This document shows positions 45,125-54,179 of a stretch of DNA of 64,000 nt, one piece after another. The translations under genes were made by a program, and so were the position numbers. The notes below the pieces were generated by a model. That model saw only the letters and a list, made by a program, of their open reading frames with translations, did no database searches and was not told the origin of the DNA. The DNA is from Geothrix sp. 21YS21S-2 (GTDB lineage Bacteria > Acidobacteriota > Holophagae > Holophagales > Holophagaceae): contig NZ_CP132910.1 in the NCBI RefSeq assembly GCF_030846775.1, forward strand, positions 1,398,001 to 1,462,000. Direction: 5' to 3'. Numbering within the stretch: the stretch's first letter is position 1; each line of letters opens with the position of its first letter.

Positions 45125-46410
45125 AGGATCGCCGTGGAGCCCTGGCCCTTCTGCAGGACCTGGGCGAGACCGCGCAGGACGGTGCCGGCGGAGGCGCCGG
45201 GGGGCACCGGGAGCCCGGCCAGGGTCCCGGTGAAGCCGCTCTTGTACAGGGCCTGGATGCGCTCCTCCAGCCCCTTGGCGTCGGTGCCGGGCAGGAGCAG
45301 GACGAAGGTGCGGTCCGCCACCCTGCAGAGGGCCTCGCCCTGCCTCAGGCCGGCGCTCAGGAACCGGGCGCTTCGGACCATGTGCTCCTTGGCCTCGAGC
45401 CACCCCGCGACCTGCTGGTAGCAGCCCGCGCCCAGCAGGGAAAGGGGCTGGTGGGCCTTGGCCAGCCAGCCCTGCACGAGGGTGAGGTGGGCCTCCAGGA
45501 AGGCCTCCGAATAGGCGCCGGTGGGCGGGTCCACGAGCAGATCCCGCTCCAGCCCGATGCGGTCGGCGCTGCGGCCCGCCAGGAGGCGGCCCTCACGCAG
45601 CAGCACGTCCACGCGAACGCGCATCTCCGTGCCGTTGGTGGGCACGACGAGGTAGTCCATGGGGCCCGCGTCGCCCCCCACCTGCTTGCGCTCCATGGCC
45701 TCGCGGGAGCAGAGCATGAGGACCGGCAGGTCGCGGCTCTTGGCGAAATTCCGCAGGTGGCCCACGAAGTCGCCGGCGGCGCCGTCGGGCAGTTGGTGGT
45801 CGATGACCATGAGATCGGGCAGCCCCTGCCCCATGCTGTCCAGGCACGCGCGGAGCGAGTCGGCCCACAGCACGTCGTGGCCCTGGGTGCGGAGCTTGTC
45901 CACCACCCATTCCCGCAGGTCGATGTCGGCGATCACCGCCAGGATCCGGGCCTTGGGCTGCTCCTCCCAGCGCCAGGCGCGGTGCATGCCCTGGTTGGCC
46001 TTGAGCTCCTCCTGGAGGCTCTGGATCAGGAGGTGGCTGCGCACCCGGCTCCGCAGCTCCACGATGTTCAGCGGCTTGTTGAGGAAATCATCGGCGCCCG
46101 CTTCGAAGCTCCGCTCCTTGGCCTCCTGGCCCAGCGAGGTGAAGTGGATGACGGGGATGTGCTGCGTGGCGAGGCTGCCCTTGATGCGGCGGCACACCTC
46201 GAACCCGTCCAGGCCCGGCATGACGATGTCCAGCAGCACCAGGTCGGGCCGGTCCTCCTCGATGCGGACCATGGCCTCCACCCCATCCTCGGCGAAGGCC
46301 AGCCGGCACCCGAGCCTCGAAAGCTGGGCTTCCAGATACCTGCGCACGATCGCATCATCATCCACGATGAGGATGGTGCGGAGGGGGATGTCCCCCAAAG
46401 AGATGTTCAT
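45121..46410 (-). CDS. PleD-like two-receiver response regulator with degenerate GGDEF
   Basis: The 429-aa protein has a first receiver domain ([20 protein letters not shown], phospho-Asp in [16 protein letters not shown], Lys in [12 protein letters not shown]). A second receiver-like domain follows ([16 protein letters not shown]). The C-terminal domain has the outline of GGDEF ([20 protein letters not shown]), but the catalytic GGDEF is replaced by RVADRTF, so no cyclase activity is expected. It may bind partners or c-di-GMP. ATG 46410 is chosen; ATG 46419 is the alternative. It is divergent from purE, 48 nt away. Confidence 0.85.
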   Translation of the reverse strand: MNISLGDIPLRTILIVDDDAIVRRYLEAQLSRLGCRLAFAEDGVEAMVRIEEDRPDLVLLDIVMPGLDGFEVCRRIKGSLATQHIPVIHFTSLGQEAKERSFEAGADDFLNKPLNIVELRSRVRSHLLIQSLQEELKANQGMHRAWRWEEQPKARILAVIADIDLREWVVDKLRTQGHDVLWADSLRACLDSMGQGLPDLMVIDHQLPDGAAGDFVGHLRNFAKSRDLPVLMLCSREAMERKQVGGDAGPMDYLVVPTNGTEMRVRVDVLLREGRLLAGRSADRIGLERDLLVDPPTGAYSEAFLEAHLTLVQGWLAKAHQPLSLLGAGCYQQVAGWLEAKEHMVRSARFLSAGLRQGEALCRVADRTFVLLLPGTDAKGLEERIQALYKSGFTGTLAGLPVPPGASAGTVLRGLAQVLQKGQGSTAIL

Positions 46411-46458
46411 TGGATCCATACCCCCATGATAATGGTTTTCCCTGGTCAAGGAGCGCCA

Positions 46459-46956
46459 ATGCAATCAGCCAACCCCCTCGTGGGCATTCTCATGGGATCC
46501 AGGTCCGACTGGGAGACGATGAAGGAGACCGCGCGCACCCTGGCCGCGCTGGGCGTGGCCTTCGAGGCCCACGTCGCCTCCGCCCACCGGACCCCCGACA
46601 AGGTCATCGACTACGTCCTGGACGCCGAGGGCCGGGGGATCCGGGTCCTGGTGGCCGCCGCCGGCGGCGCCGCCCACCTCGCCGGCGTCTGCGCTGGCAA
46701 GACCCACCTGCCGGTGCTGGGCGTCCCCATGAAGGGGTGGGCCCTGGACGGCATGGATTCCCTCCTGTCGACCGTCCAGATGCCCGCGGGCATCCCGGTG
46801 GGCACGCTGGCCATCGGCAAGGCCGGGGCCACCAACGCCGCGCTGCTGGCGGCGGCCATCCTGGCCCTGGGGGACCCGGGCCTCCGGGAGCGCCTCCTGG
46901 CCTACCGGAGGGCCCAGACCGAGAAGGCCCTGGCCGACGACGATCTCTCCCTCTGA
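46459..46956 (+). CDS. purE: N5-carboxyaminoimidazole ribonucleotide mutase
   Basis: PurE (class I) moves the carboxyl group of N5-CAIR in purine synthesis. The 165-aa protein has the full family pattern: [80 protein letters not shown] and [26 protein letters not shown] precedes ATG 46459. No purK lies next to it. It is followed 15 nt later by the lipB-Nudix gene, with no obvious pathway link. Confidence 0.97.
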   Translation: MQSANPLVGILMGSRSDWETMKETARTLAALGVAFEAHVASAHRTPDKVIDYVLDAEGRGIRVLVAAAGGAAHLAGVCAGKTHLPVLGVPMKGWALDGMDSLLSTVQMPAGIPVGTLAIGKAGATNAALLAAAILALGDPGLRERLLAYRRAQTEKALADDDLSL

Positions 46957-46971
46957 TGTTAGTCTGAAGAG

Positions 46972-48108
46972 ATGACAGGAATCGGTTTCACCCAATCCAG
47001 ACCCGCGCAGTTCCGACGTCTGGGCCACGTGCTCTACGCCGCGGGGCTCCGCATGCAGAAGGCCATGGCCGAGTACGTCAAGGACGGCACCCGGCCCGAC
47101 CAGATCCTCGTGCTCGAGCACAACCCCGTCTTCACCCTGGGCCGCAACGCCACCCGCCAGGACATCCACGTGACCGACGCCTTCCTGGAGGAACGCGGCG
47201 TGGAGGTCTTCGAGACCGACCGCGGCGGCCAGGTGACGTACCACGGCCCGGGCCAGGTCGTGGTCTACCCCATCTGCAACCTCAAGGGGGGCCGCGAGGA
47301 CGTGGGGCGGCTCGTGCGGGGCCTGGAGGAGGCCATGATCCGCTGCGCCGCCGATTTCGGCGTCAAGGCCGACCGGCTCCAGGGCTTCCCCGGCGTGTGG
47401 GTCGAGACCCCCAGGGGCCTGGAGAAGCTGGGGGCCCTGGGCATCCACCTCAACCGCTGGATCGCCACCCACGGCATCGCGTTCAACGTCGCCCCTGACC
47501 TGGCCCATTTCCGCTGGATCACGCCCTGCGGCATCACCGACAAGGGCGTGTGCTCCCTGGCCTCGCTTCTGGGGGACGCCGCCCCCACCTGGGACCAGGC
47601 CGCCGACAGCCTCCAGGCCCACATGGCCGCGACCCTGGGCCTGGACGTGCAGCCCGCGCCGGCCCCCAGCCGCAGCGTCTCCGCCCTCACCTGGCGCCGG
47701 AGCCCCGCCGGGGTGGAGATCCTGGTCATGCTGCGCAACCCCGACCAGGGCCTCTGGTGGTCCAGCGTCACCGGCATGATCGAGCCGGGGGAGGCCCCCG
47801 AGGCCACCGCCCACCGCGAGCTGCTGGAGGAGACGGGCCTCACGGGCACCCTCACCGACATGGCCTTCACCCACAGCTTCTGGATGGACCCCTCCATCCT
47901 GGGCCTCCCCTCCGGCCCCCCCCGGTTCAACCGGGAGATCTGCTTCCACATGGAAGTGGAGCCCGGCGCGCAGGTGCGGCTGGCCCTGGACGAGCACAGC
48001 GAATACCGCTGGTGCGGGTTCCAGGAGGCCCACGACCTCATGATGTGGGAGGGCTCCAAGGCCGCCCTCCGCCGCCTCCGCAAGCAACTCGGGGCGCCGG
48101 TTCCCTAA
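46972..48108 (+). CDS. lipB: Octanoyltransferase LipB fused to a Nudix hydrolase
   Basis: The first ~225 of 378 residues are LipB, which transfers octanoyl from acyl carrier protein to lipoyl domains: LEHNPVFTLGRNATRQD, RGGQVTYHGPGQVVVYPICN, KLGALGIHLNRWIATHGIAF and RWITPCGITDKGVCSLASLL with the catalytic Cys and Lys. The same frame then enters a Nudix domain (VSALTWRRSPAGVEILVM), with a complete Nudix box GMIEPGEAPEATAHRELLEE-TG from about residue 268. The Nudix substrate is unknown. The protein is one continuous frame, so this is a true fusion. ATG 46972 follows GAAGAG. Confidence 0.93.
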   Translation: MTGIGFTQSRPAQFRRLGHVLYAAGLRMQKAMAEYVKDGTRPDQILVLEHNPVFTLGRNATRQDIHVTDAFLEERGVEVFETDRGGQVTYHGPGQVVVYPICNLKGGREDVGRLVRGLEEAMIRCAADFGVKADRLQGFPGVWVETPRGLEKLGALGIHLNRWIATHGIAFNVAPDLAHFRWITPCGITDKGVCSLASLLGDAAPTWDQAADSLQAHMAATLGLDVQPAPAPSRSVSALTWRRSPAGVEILVMLRNPDQGLWWSSVTGMIEPGEAPEATAHRELLEETGLTGTLTDMAFTHSFWMDPSILGLPSGPPRFNREICFHMEVEPGAQVRLALDEHSEYRWCGFQEAHDLMMWEGSKAALRRLRKQLGAPVP

Positions 48109-48292
48109 ACCTTTTCCCGTCGGCCCCCTCCATTCCTACGGGGACCCGGCCTATTTCAACACCCGGTGAAATACCCCTTGCCCTTGGCCTCCCGGCCGTT
48201 CATGCTCAGATAGGGTTGCGGCTAAACCCGCTCTATTCTTGTTCGTATGCCGATTGATCGAGTTTCATCCATTTGACACCTAAGGAGTGGTG

Positions 48293-49804
48293 ATGGTTCG
48301 TGCCTCCATGGTCCCCGTCTTCGCAATGTGCTACAGCCTGGTGGCCCAGACCCCGGCTCCCGAAGGGAAGCACCTCAGCCTCCAGGAGGCCATCCAGATC
48401 TCCCTGCAGAACAACCTGCAGGTGGACATCGCCCGGCAGGCCCGCGAGCAGACCCAGTCCGGCTACCTGACCAGCCAGGGCGTCTTCGACTGGAACCTCT
48501 CGGGACAGGCCCAGTCCTCCCGCATCGACACCGCCTCCAATTCGCCCCTGTTCAAGGGCTCCTCCACGGCGGTGGCCTCCCAGTACACCTCCTACGGCCG
48601 CAGCCTGACCGTGGACGTGGGCAAGGCCTTCGTGTGGGGCGGCAGCGTCAAGTTCGAGTACGCCCCGGTCTACAGCTACTACCGCGGGCTGACCCTGGGC
48701 ACGCCCGACGTCCCCTCCAGCAATTCCTACCCCTACACCGGCGCCCTTTCCGCGACCTACAGCCAGAACCTCCTGGCGGGCTTCGGCCGGGAAGTCACCA
48801 CCGCCCCCATGGTCGTGGCCCAGAAGAACGCCCAGGCCGCGGACTACACGTTCCAGCTGGCCATCATCAACCTCGTCGCCAGCACCGAGGGCCAGTACTG
48901 GGATCTCGTCTACGCCGAGCGCTACCTGGCCAACAAGAAGGTGTCCCTCGAGCTGGCCCAGAAGCAGCTCAAGGAGAACACGATCCGCATGCAGGTGGGC
49001 ACCATGGCGCCCATCGACGTGACCAGCGCCGAGGCCCAGGTGGCCCAGGCCGAGCAGGACATCATCGCCGCCGAGGCCTCGCTCGCCAACGCCAAGGACG
49101 CCCTCATCCGCTCGCTCTATCCCAACGCCGAGCGTCCCACCTCCCTGGACAGCACCGATTCCCCCACCCTCGCCCACACGCAGCTCGACGAGGCCGCCGC
49201 GGTGAAGATGGCCCTCGAGCGCCGCGTGGAGCTGAAGGCCGCCCGCATCGGCAAGGAAGTGGCCCAGCTCAACGCCAGGGTCGCCGAGAACAAGACCCTG
49301 CCCACGCTCTCCGCCTTCGGCACCTACACCGGCAACTCCAACAACTACGATTCGCTGAGTCCCGTCAACAAGGACCTGACCGGCGCCAAGTATCCCGGCT
49401 ACACCGTCGGCCTCCAGTTCTCCATGCCCATCCAGAACCGCGCCGCCAAGGGCAACCTGTCCGCCGCCCGCGCCAGCCTTCGCAGCAGCGAGCTGAGCCT
49501 GCGGGACCAGGAGCTGAGCATCACCCTCCAGGTCCGCACCGCCGTGCGCAACGTCGAGGCCGCCGAGAAGGGCGTGAAGGCCGCGGAAAAGACCCGCTAC
49601 TACCAGCAGAAGAACCTCGAGGCCGAGCAGAAGAAGTTCGAGAACGGCATGAGCACCAACTTCGTCGTCCTGCAGGTCATGACCAACCTCGACAACGCCA
49701 AGAGCGCCGAGCTGCAGGCCCAGATCAACTACGCCAAGGTCGTCACGGCCCTGGAGCAGGCCGTGGGCAACCTCATGCAGGCCCGGAACCTCACCATCAA
49801 GTAG
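48293..49804 (+). CDS. TolC-family outer-membrane efflux protein
   Basis: The 503-aa protein has a signal-like start and two tandem OEP repeats: LSLQEAIQISLQNNLQVDIA at residue ~22, long coiled-coil helices (ASTEGQYWDLVYAERYLANK and APIDVTSAEAQVAQAEQDII), barrel strands such as PGYTVGLQFSMPIQNRAAKG, and KKFENGMSTNFVVLQVMTNL near the end. These match TolC-type trimeric channels. No inner-membrane pump or adaptor gene is near, so it is an orphan that may serve several systems. ATG 48293 has AAGGAG upstream. A strong terminator follows. The 184-nt region upstream (48109-48292) has no recognisable gene. Confidence 0.92.
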   Translation: MVRASMVPVFAMCYSLVAQTPAPEGKHLSLQEAIQISLQNNLQVDIARQAREQTQSGYLTSQGVFDWNLSGQAQSSRIDTASNSPLFKGSSTAVASQYTSYGRSLTVDVGKAFVWGGSVKFEYAPVYSYYRGLTLGTPDVPSSNSYPYTGALSATYSQNLLAGFGREVTTAPMVVAQKNAQAADYTFQLAIINLVASTEGQYWDLVYAERYLANKKVSLELAQKQLKENTIRMQVGTMAPIDVTSAEAQVAQAEQDIIAAEASLANAKDALIRSLYPNAERPTSLDSTDSPTLAHTQLDEAAAVKMALERRVELKAARIGKEVAQLNARVAENKTLPTLSAFGTYTGNSNNYDSLSPVNKDLTGAKYPGYTVGLQFSMPIQNRAAKGNLSAARASLRSSELSLRDQELSITLQVRTAVRNVEAAEKGVKAAEKTRYYQQKNLEAEQKKFENGMSTNFVVLQVMTNLDNAKSAELQAQINYAKVVTALEQAVGNLMQARNLTIK

Positions 49805-49824
49805 TCCGTCACGACGCAGGTCCG

Positions 49825-49861
49825 GGGCGGGAACGCGGGGAACCGCGCTCCCGCCCTTTTT
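49825..49861 (+). terminator. Intrinsic terminator after the TolC-family gene
   Basis: GGGCGGGA (49825-49832) pairs with TCCCGCCC (49849-49856). An inner CGCGG/CCGCG stem closes a GGAA loop, and TTTTT follows at 49857-49861. It lies just before the CPBP gene, so that gene likely has its own promoter or relies on read-through. Confidence 0.88.
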
Positions 49862-49876
49862 CCAGAGGAGCCGGCC

Positions 49877-50725
49877 TTGAGGCGGATCTTTTTCGACGAG
49901 CGCGGCAGCCTGCGCAACGGATGGTGGATCCTCATCTACCTCGCACTCCTGATCGTGGCGTCGGTGGTCCTCGGGACCGGGGCCCGGTTCCTTAAGCGCC
50001 TCGGGGTCGGCCGGGCCTGGTTCGAGCCCGTCCCCTTCCTGATCACCCTCGCCGCGGCCTGGGCCGTCACCCGGCGCCGCCGGGAGCGCCTGGCCGACCT
50101 GGGCTGGCGCCTGGACCGGCGGTGGCTGGCGGAACTGGCCTGGGGCACCGCGCTGGGCGCGGTCCTCATCGCCGCGGCCGCGGGGCTCACCTGGGCCGCC
50201 GGCGGCGTGCGCTTCGAGCTGGATCCCCACCGCGCCTTCCGGGTCCTGGGCTACGGCTTCTATTCCTTCCTCCTGGTCGCCCTTTTCGAGGAGAGCCTCT
50301 TCCGGGGCTTCTGCTTCCAGCGGATGGTGGACGGCCTGGGGCCCTGGGGCGCCCAGCTGGTGCTGGCCGCCCTCTTCGCGCTGGCCCACTGGGGCAACCA
50401 GGGCATGCACGGGAGCGCGCGCGTCTGGGGCACCCTCAACATCGCCATGGCCGCCGTCCTCCTGGGCCTGGCCTACCTGCGCACCCGCAGCCTCGCCCTG
50501 CCCGTGGGGATCCACCTGGGCTGGAACTGGGCCCAGGGCAGCGTCTTCGGCTTCAGCGTCAGCGGCACCGGCGCGTCCAGGGGATGGCTCCACCCCGTGC
50601 TCCAGGCGCGCCCCGAATGGGTGACCGGCGGCGCATTCGGCCTGGAGGCCAGCGTCTCCGGCGTGCTGGTGCTGGCCGCGGCCATCGCCCTGCTCTGGGC
50701 CTGGCGCCGGGAACCGGCTGTATAA
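49877..50725 (+). CDS. CPBP-family intramembrane protease
   Basis: The 282-aa protein has several membrane segments (WWILIYLALLIVASVVLGTG, GTALGAVLIAAAAGLTWAAG and VLVLAAAIALLWAW) and the CPBP/Rce1-type motifs: ALFEESLFRGFCFQRM with EExxxR, ALFALAHWGNQG with FxxxH-like spacing, and ALPVGIHLGWNWAQG with the last His. Bacterial members act as membrane proteases or in bacteriocin immunity; the substrate is unknown. TTG 49877 follows GAGGAG and is the only good start. Its end holds TATAAT (50721-50726), a possible -10 box for the next gene. Confidence 0.88.
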   Translation: MRRIFFDERGSLRNGWWILIYLALLIVASVVLGTGARFLKRLGVGRAWFEPVPFLITLAAAWAVTRRRRERLADLGWRLDRRWLAELAWGTALGAVLIAAAAGLTWAAGGVRFELDPHRAFRVLGYGFYSFLLVALFEESLFRGFCFQRMVDGLGPWGAQLVLAALFALAHWGNQGMHGSARVWGTLNIAMAAVLLGLAYLRTRSLALPVGIHLGWNWAQGSVFGFSVSGTGASRGWLHPVLQARPEWVTGGAFGLEASVSGVLVLAAAIALLWAWRREPAV

Positions 50726-50744
50726 TCCCGTGAGGAGACATCCC

Positions 50745-51104
50745 ATGCGTCCCAAGGAACTCGTCATGGCCTGGGCGAAGGCCTTCAACCGCGCCGACCC
50801 CGACGGCCTGGCCGCGTTCTACGCCGAGGACGCCGTGAACCACCAGGTCGCCGAGGCCCCCGTGGAGGGCCGGGAGGCCATCCGCAGGATGTTCGCCGAG
50901 GGCTTCCGGGCCGCCGAGATGATCTGCATCGTGGAGAACATCTTCGAGGACGGCGAGTGGGCCATCCTGGAGTGGCGCGATCCGCTCGGGCTGAGGGGGT
51001 GCGGGTTCTTCCGCGTGGTGGAGGACAGGATCGTGTTCCAGCGGGGGTACTGGGACAAGCTGTCGTTCCTGCGCATGCACGGGATGCCTATTCCCCGGAG
51101 CTGA
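50745..51104 (+). CDS. SnoaL/NTF2-like protein
   Basis: The 119-aa protein has the cone-shaped NTF2-like fold pattern: LVMAWAKAFNRADPDGLAAF, YAEDAVNHQVAEAPVEGREA, MFAEGFRAAEMICIVENIFE, WAILEWRDPLGLRGCGFFRV and VEDRIVFQRGYWDKLSFLR. Such proteins are small isomerases, hydrolases or binding proteins, so no reaction is assigned. GAGGAG precedes ATG 50745. A TATAAT lies 19 nt upstream. Its last 17 bases overlap the convergent reductase gene. Confidence 0.85.
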   Translation: MRPKELVMAWAKAFNRADPDGLAAFYAEDAVNHQVAEAPVEGREAIRRMFAEGFRAAEMICIVENIFEDGEWAILEWRDPLGLRGCGFFRVVEDRIVFQRGYWDKLSFLRMHGMPIPRS

Positions 51105-51816
51105 CCTGCCGGTATTCCGCCTTCAGCTGCATGCCTTCGTCGTAGTGCGCCAGGGGATGGAACGGGATGGGCTCCAGCGTGTCCAGCGCCGCCAGGTGCC
51201 GGCGCCAGCGCTCCAGTTCGGCCAGGCGCCCGGTGTCGGTGAGACGGGCCGGGCCCCACACCACGAAGGGCGGAAGCACCTCCAGGCCGCAGAAGTAGAG
51301 GATTCCGTGCTGGATGGGGAAGAGGATCCGGTCCATGGCCCCGTTGAGGCCGAACTCTGAATAGGCGCCTTCGGGGCCGCCGGTGGTGATGGAGAGCATC
51401 GCCCTGCGCCCCTTCAGGCCGCCCTCGTCGTACCGCATGCCCCCGCCGTAGGCGAAGCCCATGGCCATCACCCGGTCCACCCAGCCCTTGAGGATGGCGG
51501 GCATGGAGAACCACCACAGGGGAAACTGGAGGATCACCAGATCCGCGGCCAGCAGCTTCTGCTGCTCGGCGACGATGTCGGGGGCGAGGGTGCCCAGTTC
51601 CAGGGCCGCCTTCTCCTCGAGCTGCCGCTTGAGGTAGTGCTTGTCCCGGCGCTCCAGGAAATCCTCGCCGTCGGCCACGGCCTTGAACCCCATGCGGTAG
51701 AGGTCGGACACGGTCACGGTGTGGCCCAGCGCCTGGAGGGCGTCCTGGGTCACACGGGTCATGGACCCGTTGAAGGAATGCGGCTCTTCATGGGCATGGA
51801 CGACGAGTGCGTGCAT
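51088..51816 (-). CDS. NAD(P)H-dependent oxidoreductase, flavodoxin-like fold
   Basis: The 242-aa protein belongs to the NQO1/KefF/MdaB-type quinone reductase family: MHALVVHAHEEPHSFNGSMT at the FMN-phosphate loop, VSDLYRMGFKAVADGEDFLE, DLVILQFPLWWFSMPAILKG-WVDRV, and SITTGGPEGAYSEFGLNG at the isoalloxazine loop. It likely makes two-electron reductions of quinones using FMN or FAD. AGGAGG precedes ATG 51816. It overlaps the SnoaL-like gene by 17 nt at the 3' end. A remnant of a barrel protein lies just upstream. Confidence 0.92.
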   Translation of the reverse strand: MHALVVHAHEEPHSFNGSMTRVTQDALQALGHTVTVSDLYRMGFKAVADGEDFLERRDKHYLKRQLEEKAALELGTLAPDIVAEQQKLLAADLVILQFPLWWFSMPAILKGWVDRVMAMGFAYGGGMRYDEGGLKGRRAMLSITTGGPEGAYSEFGLNGAMDRILFPIQHGILYFCGLEVLPPFVVWGPARLTDTGRLAELERWRRHLAALDTLEPIPFHPLAHYDEGMQLKAEYRQVSSGE

Positions 51817-51833
51817 CGCGCCTCCTGGGGCCT

Positions 51834-52070
51834 TCACCTCATTGGGTTCGTGGGTGAAGTATGGCCCAGGGGAACCTGGAAGGCATAGGTGATTCCCGCC
51901 TGCCACCGGGTGGTGGCGGAATCCAGGATCGTGGAGGCGGCCTCCACCCCGGCCCGGAACTGCAGCCGCCGCGTCAGCCGCACCAGGAGGCCCCCCTGCA
52001 GGCCGAGGGGCGCTGGACGCATGGGGGACCTCCGGACCCTCAGGATCGGTCCGGCCATCCGCACGAGCAA
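51834..52070 (-). pseudogene. Possible C-terminal remnant of a beta-barrel protein
   Basis: The frame reads GLQGGLLVRLTRRLQFRAGV and then TTRWQAGITYAFQVPLG, which looks like the last strands of an outer-membrane barrel. No signal peptide, good start or upstream part exists, since mocA-like coding sequence ends at 52098. It could be a chance frame. The interval 51817-52097 holds nothing else recognisable. Confidence 0.3.
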
Positions 52071-52097
52071 CCGGCAACGAGGGGCCTCATGGCATCG

Positions 52098-52634
52098 TCA
52101 GAGGTCCCCGGGTTCGTCCACGTCCCACGCCCCCTCGGGAAAAGGGACCTCAACCACGTCGTCCCCCTGGAGCAGGCCCCGGGCGCCCGTGTCGCCGGCG
52201 AGGGCCAGGAGCTGGGGAAAGGCCCGGGCCGGAAGGATCGCGGGGATGCCCCGGACGCCCCCGTAGGCGCAGGCCACGGGCGCTCCGCGCCACCGGGCCA
52301 GGAGCCTCCCCACCAGGACGGCGTCCACCGCCGGCTGGTCGCACACCAGGAAGAGGGCCCCCTCGGCCCCCTCGCCCAGGGCCCGCACCCCCTCGCGGAT
52401 GGAGCTGGCCATGCCCTCCTCCCAGCCCGGGTTGTGGACCACCCGCACGGCAAGGCCCCGCAGCTCCCCTTCGATCTCCTCTGCGCGGCAGCCGGTCACC
52501 ACCACCACCGGGCCGCAGGCGCCCGCGGCGGCCACGGCCCGGCGGAGCAGGGACTCCCCCTGGTAGCGCTCCAGCTGCTTGGGCCGGCCCAGCCTCCGGG
52601 AGGCGCCTGCGGCAAGGATGACGGCGGGTAGCAT
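52098..52634 (-). CDS. MocA/MobA-like nucleotidyltransferase
   Basis: The 178-aa protein has the NTP-transferase signature AVILAAGASRRLGRPKQLER, then VVHNPGWEEGMASSIREGVR and GALFLVCDQPAVDAVLVGRL. Later motifs are YGGVRGIPAILPARAFPQLL and DTGARGLLQGDDVVEVPFPE. This pattern is that of molybdenum cofactor cytidylyltransferase (MocA) and close relatives. No other molybdenum cofactor or xanthine dehydrogenase genes are in the window, so the substrate stays open. ATG 52634 starts at the conserved N-terminus; a longer form is unlikely. Confidence 0.88.
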   Translation of the reverse strand: MLPAVILAAGASRRLGRPKQLERYQGESLLRRAVAAAGACGPVVVVTGCRAEEIEGELRGLAVRVVHNPGWEEGMASSIREGVRALGEGAEGALFLVCDQPAVDAVLVGRLLARWRGAPVACAYGGVRGIPAILPARAFPQLLALAGDTGARGLLQGDDVVEVPFPEGAWDVDEPGDL

Positions 52635-52717
52635 GGGCGGGCCCCGGGGAAAGTTGTAACCAACAGGATAGGGCCTTGGCGGTATCATCCACTTACCGAA
52701 CTTTTGTGGAGTATTTG

Positions 52718-53566
52718 ATGCTGCTTCTGCCCCTCACCTTCGTCCTAGCCTCAGCCGTGGCCCAGACCGGGCCGGCCCTCACGCCCGCAGCGCAAAGCCT
52801 CGTGGCGGCGGAATACGCCTTCACGGACCAGTCCGCCAAGGACGGCATCCGGGCCGCCTTCATGGGCGCCTTCCACAAGGACGGGCTGGTCTTCATCCCC
52901 CGGGCCGTCAACGGCCTGGCCTACTACGGCACCCAGCTGGAGATGGGCGCCTCCCTCCTGTGGTTCCCCATCCGCGTCGAGACCTCCGCCGCCGGCGACC
53001 TGGGCTATTCCACGGGCCCCTACACCTTCAGGAGCTCCAAGGACGCCCCGGACGCCTCCTACGGCTGGTTCGTGAGCATCTGGCAGCGGGACGCCGGCTC
53101 CCCCTGGAAGGTCCGCCTGGACATCGGCGTCTCCACCCCCGATCCCAGCGAACTGCCCGCCCCGGCCGCCCTGCCCCGCAGCACCGCCGCCCTGCCTGCC
53201 GCTCCCTCCGTCAGCCCCACCGCTTCAAGCGAGCTCACCGCCCTGGACACCGCCTTCGGGGAGGAGGCCGCCAAGAACATCCAGAACGCCTACAAGGCCC
53301 GCGTCGACGCCAACGTCCGCCTCTACCGCAAGGGCCGCTTTCCCCTCGAGGGCGCCGGCAGCCTGCAGCGCTACCTGGACCCCTATGCCGTGACCTTCCA
53401 GCCCACCGAGGCCGTCATCTCCGGCGGCGGCGACCTGGGCTACTCCCGCGGCACCCTGACCCGCAAGGACCCCTCCGGCCCCCAGACCTCCAACTACGTC
53501 CACATCTGGAAGAAGGCCGCCGGCGGCTGGAAACTGGCCGTGGAAGTGGAAGTCCCCGCCAAGTAG
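52718..53566 (+). CDS. Secreted protein with two DUF4440-like domains
   Basis: The 282-aa protein has a signal peptide (LLLPLTFVLASAVAQ) and two related NTF2/DUF4440-type halves joined by a Pro/Ala/Ser linker near residues 147-180. Matching parts are LVAAEYAFTDQSAKDGIRAA and LTALDTAFGEEAAKNIQNAY, SAAGDLGYSTGPYTF and SGGGDLGYSRGTLTR, and the ends FVSIWQRDAGSPWKVRLDIG and YVHIWKKAAGGWKLAVEVEV. Internal duplication is evident. The function is unknown. GGAG precedes ATG 52718, and a strong terminator follows. Confidence 0.85.
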   Translation: MLLLPLTFVLASAVAQTGPALTPAAQSLVAAEYAFTDQSAKDGIRAAFMGAFHKDGLVFIPRAVNGLAYYGTQLEMGASLLWFPIRVETSAAGDLGYSTGPYTFRSSKDAPDASYGWFVSIWQRDAGSPWKVRLDIGVSTPDPSELPAPAALPRSTAALPAAPSVSPTASSELTALDTAFGEEAAKNIQNAYKARVDANVRLYRKGRFPLEGAGSLQRYLDPYAVTFQPTEAVISGGGDLGYSRGTLTRKDPSGPQTSNYVHIWKKAAGGWKLAVEVEVPAK

Positions 53567-53585
53567 CCTGAACCAAACGCGTTGG

Positions 53586-53612
53586 AAAGAGGCCGGCTTG
53601 CCGGCCTCTTTT
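53586..53612 (+). terminator. Intrinsic terminator before fliO
   Basis: AGAGGCCGGC (53588-53597) pairs with GCCGGCCTCT (53600-53609) across a very short loop and runs into TTTT (53609-53612). It separates the DUF4440-like gene from the flagellar export cluster. Confidence 0.88.
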
Positions 53613-53663
53613 CCGTATTGGCACGGCCGTCGCACCCTCCTCCCGCTGTGTCGGGAGTCCGTC

Positions 53664-54179
53664 GTGTCGATCAAAGGCCTCATCCTGTCTGGAATCCTCC
53701 TGGTGTCGGGGCCGTGGGCCCTGGCCCAGGCGCCGGCGCCGGGCCCCTCCGAGCGGGCCCTGCAGGAGAAATATGTGCCGGATGACGGTAAACCGACGCA
53801 GGGCCGGGACCAGACCAGCGCACCGTCAGGCTGGCGGGCACTGGGATCCATGTTCATCGTGCTGGGCCTGGCCGGCGGCGGGCTGTGGGCCTTCCGCAGG
53901 TGGGGGGCCAAGCGGCTTCCCGGCAGCGGGGGCGCCCGCCTGAACGTCGAGGAAACCCTGGCCCTGGGCGACCGCCGTTTCGTTTCCATCCTCCGGGCCG
54001 ACGACGAGAAGTTCCTCATCGCCCTCGGCCCCCAGGGCGTCACCCTCCTGGCCCGCCTGGACAGCGTGGAGGCCGGGGGCCCCGCGGACTTCGCCCAGGC
54101 CCTGGCCCGCGAGTCCGACATCGCCACGCCCATGGCCGTGCGGGACGTGGAAGCCATGATGCGGGGGGAGAAGCCGTGA
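53664..54179 (+). CDS. fliO: Flagellar biosynthesis protein FliO
   Basis: FliO helps assemble the FliP ring of the flagellar export gate. The 171-aa protein has a signal-like N-terminus (GLILSGILLVSGPWALAQ), one membrane segment near residue 60 (ALGSMFIVLGLAGGGLWAFR) and a FliO-type cytoplasmic part (ARLNVEETLALGDRRFVSIL and EKFLIALGPQGVTLLARLDS). The protein alone is weakly conserved, but its place before fliP settles the call. GTG 53664 has GGGAG upstream. The stop overlaps the fliP start (GTGA, 54176-54179). Confidence 0.9.
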   Translation: MSIKGLILSGILLVSGPWALAQAPAPGPSERALQEKYVPDDGKPTQGRDQTSAPSGWRALGSMFIVLGLAGGGLWAFRRWGAKRLPGSGGARLNVEETLALGDRRFVSILRADDEKFLIALGPQGVTLLARLDSVEAGGPADFAQALARESDIATPMAVRDVEAMMRGEKP

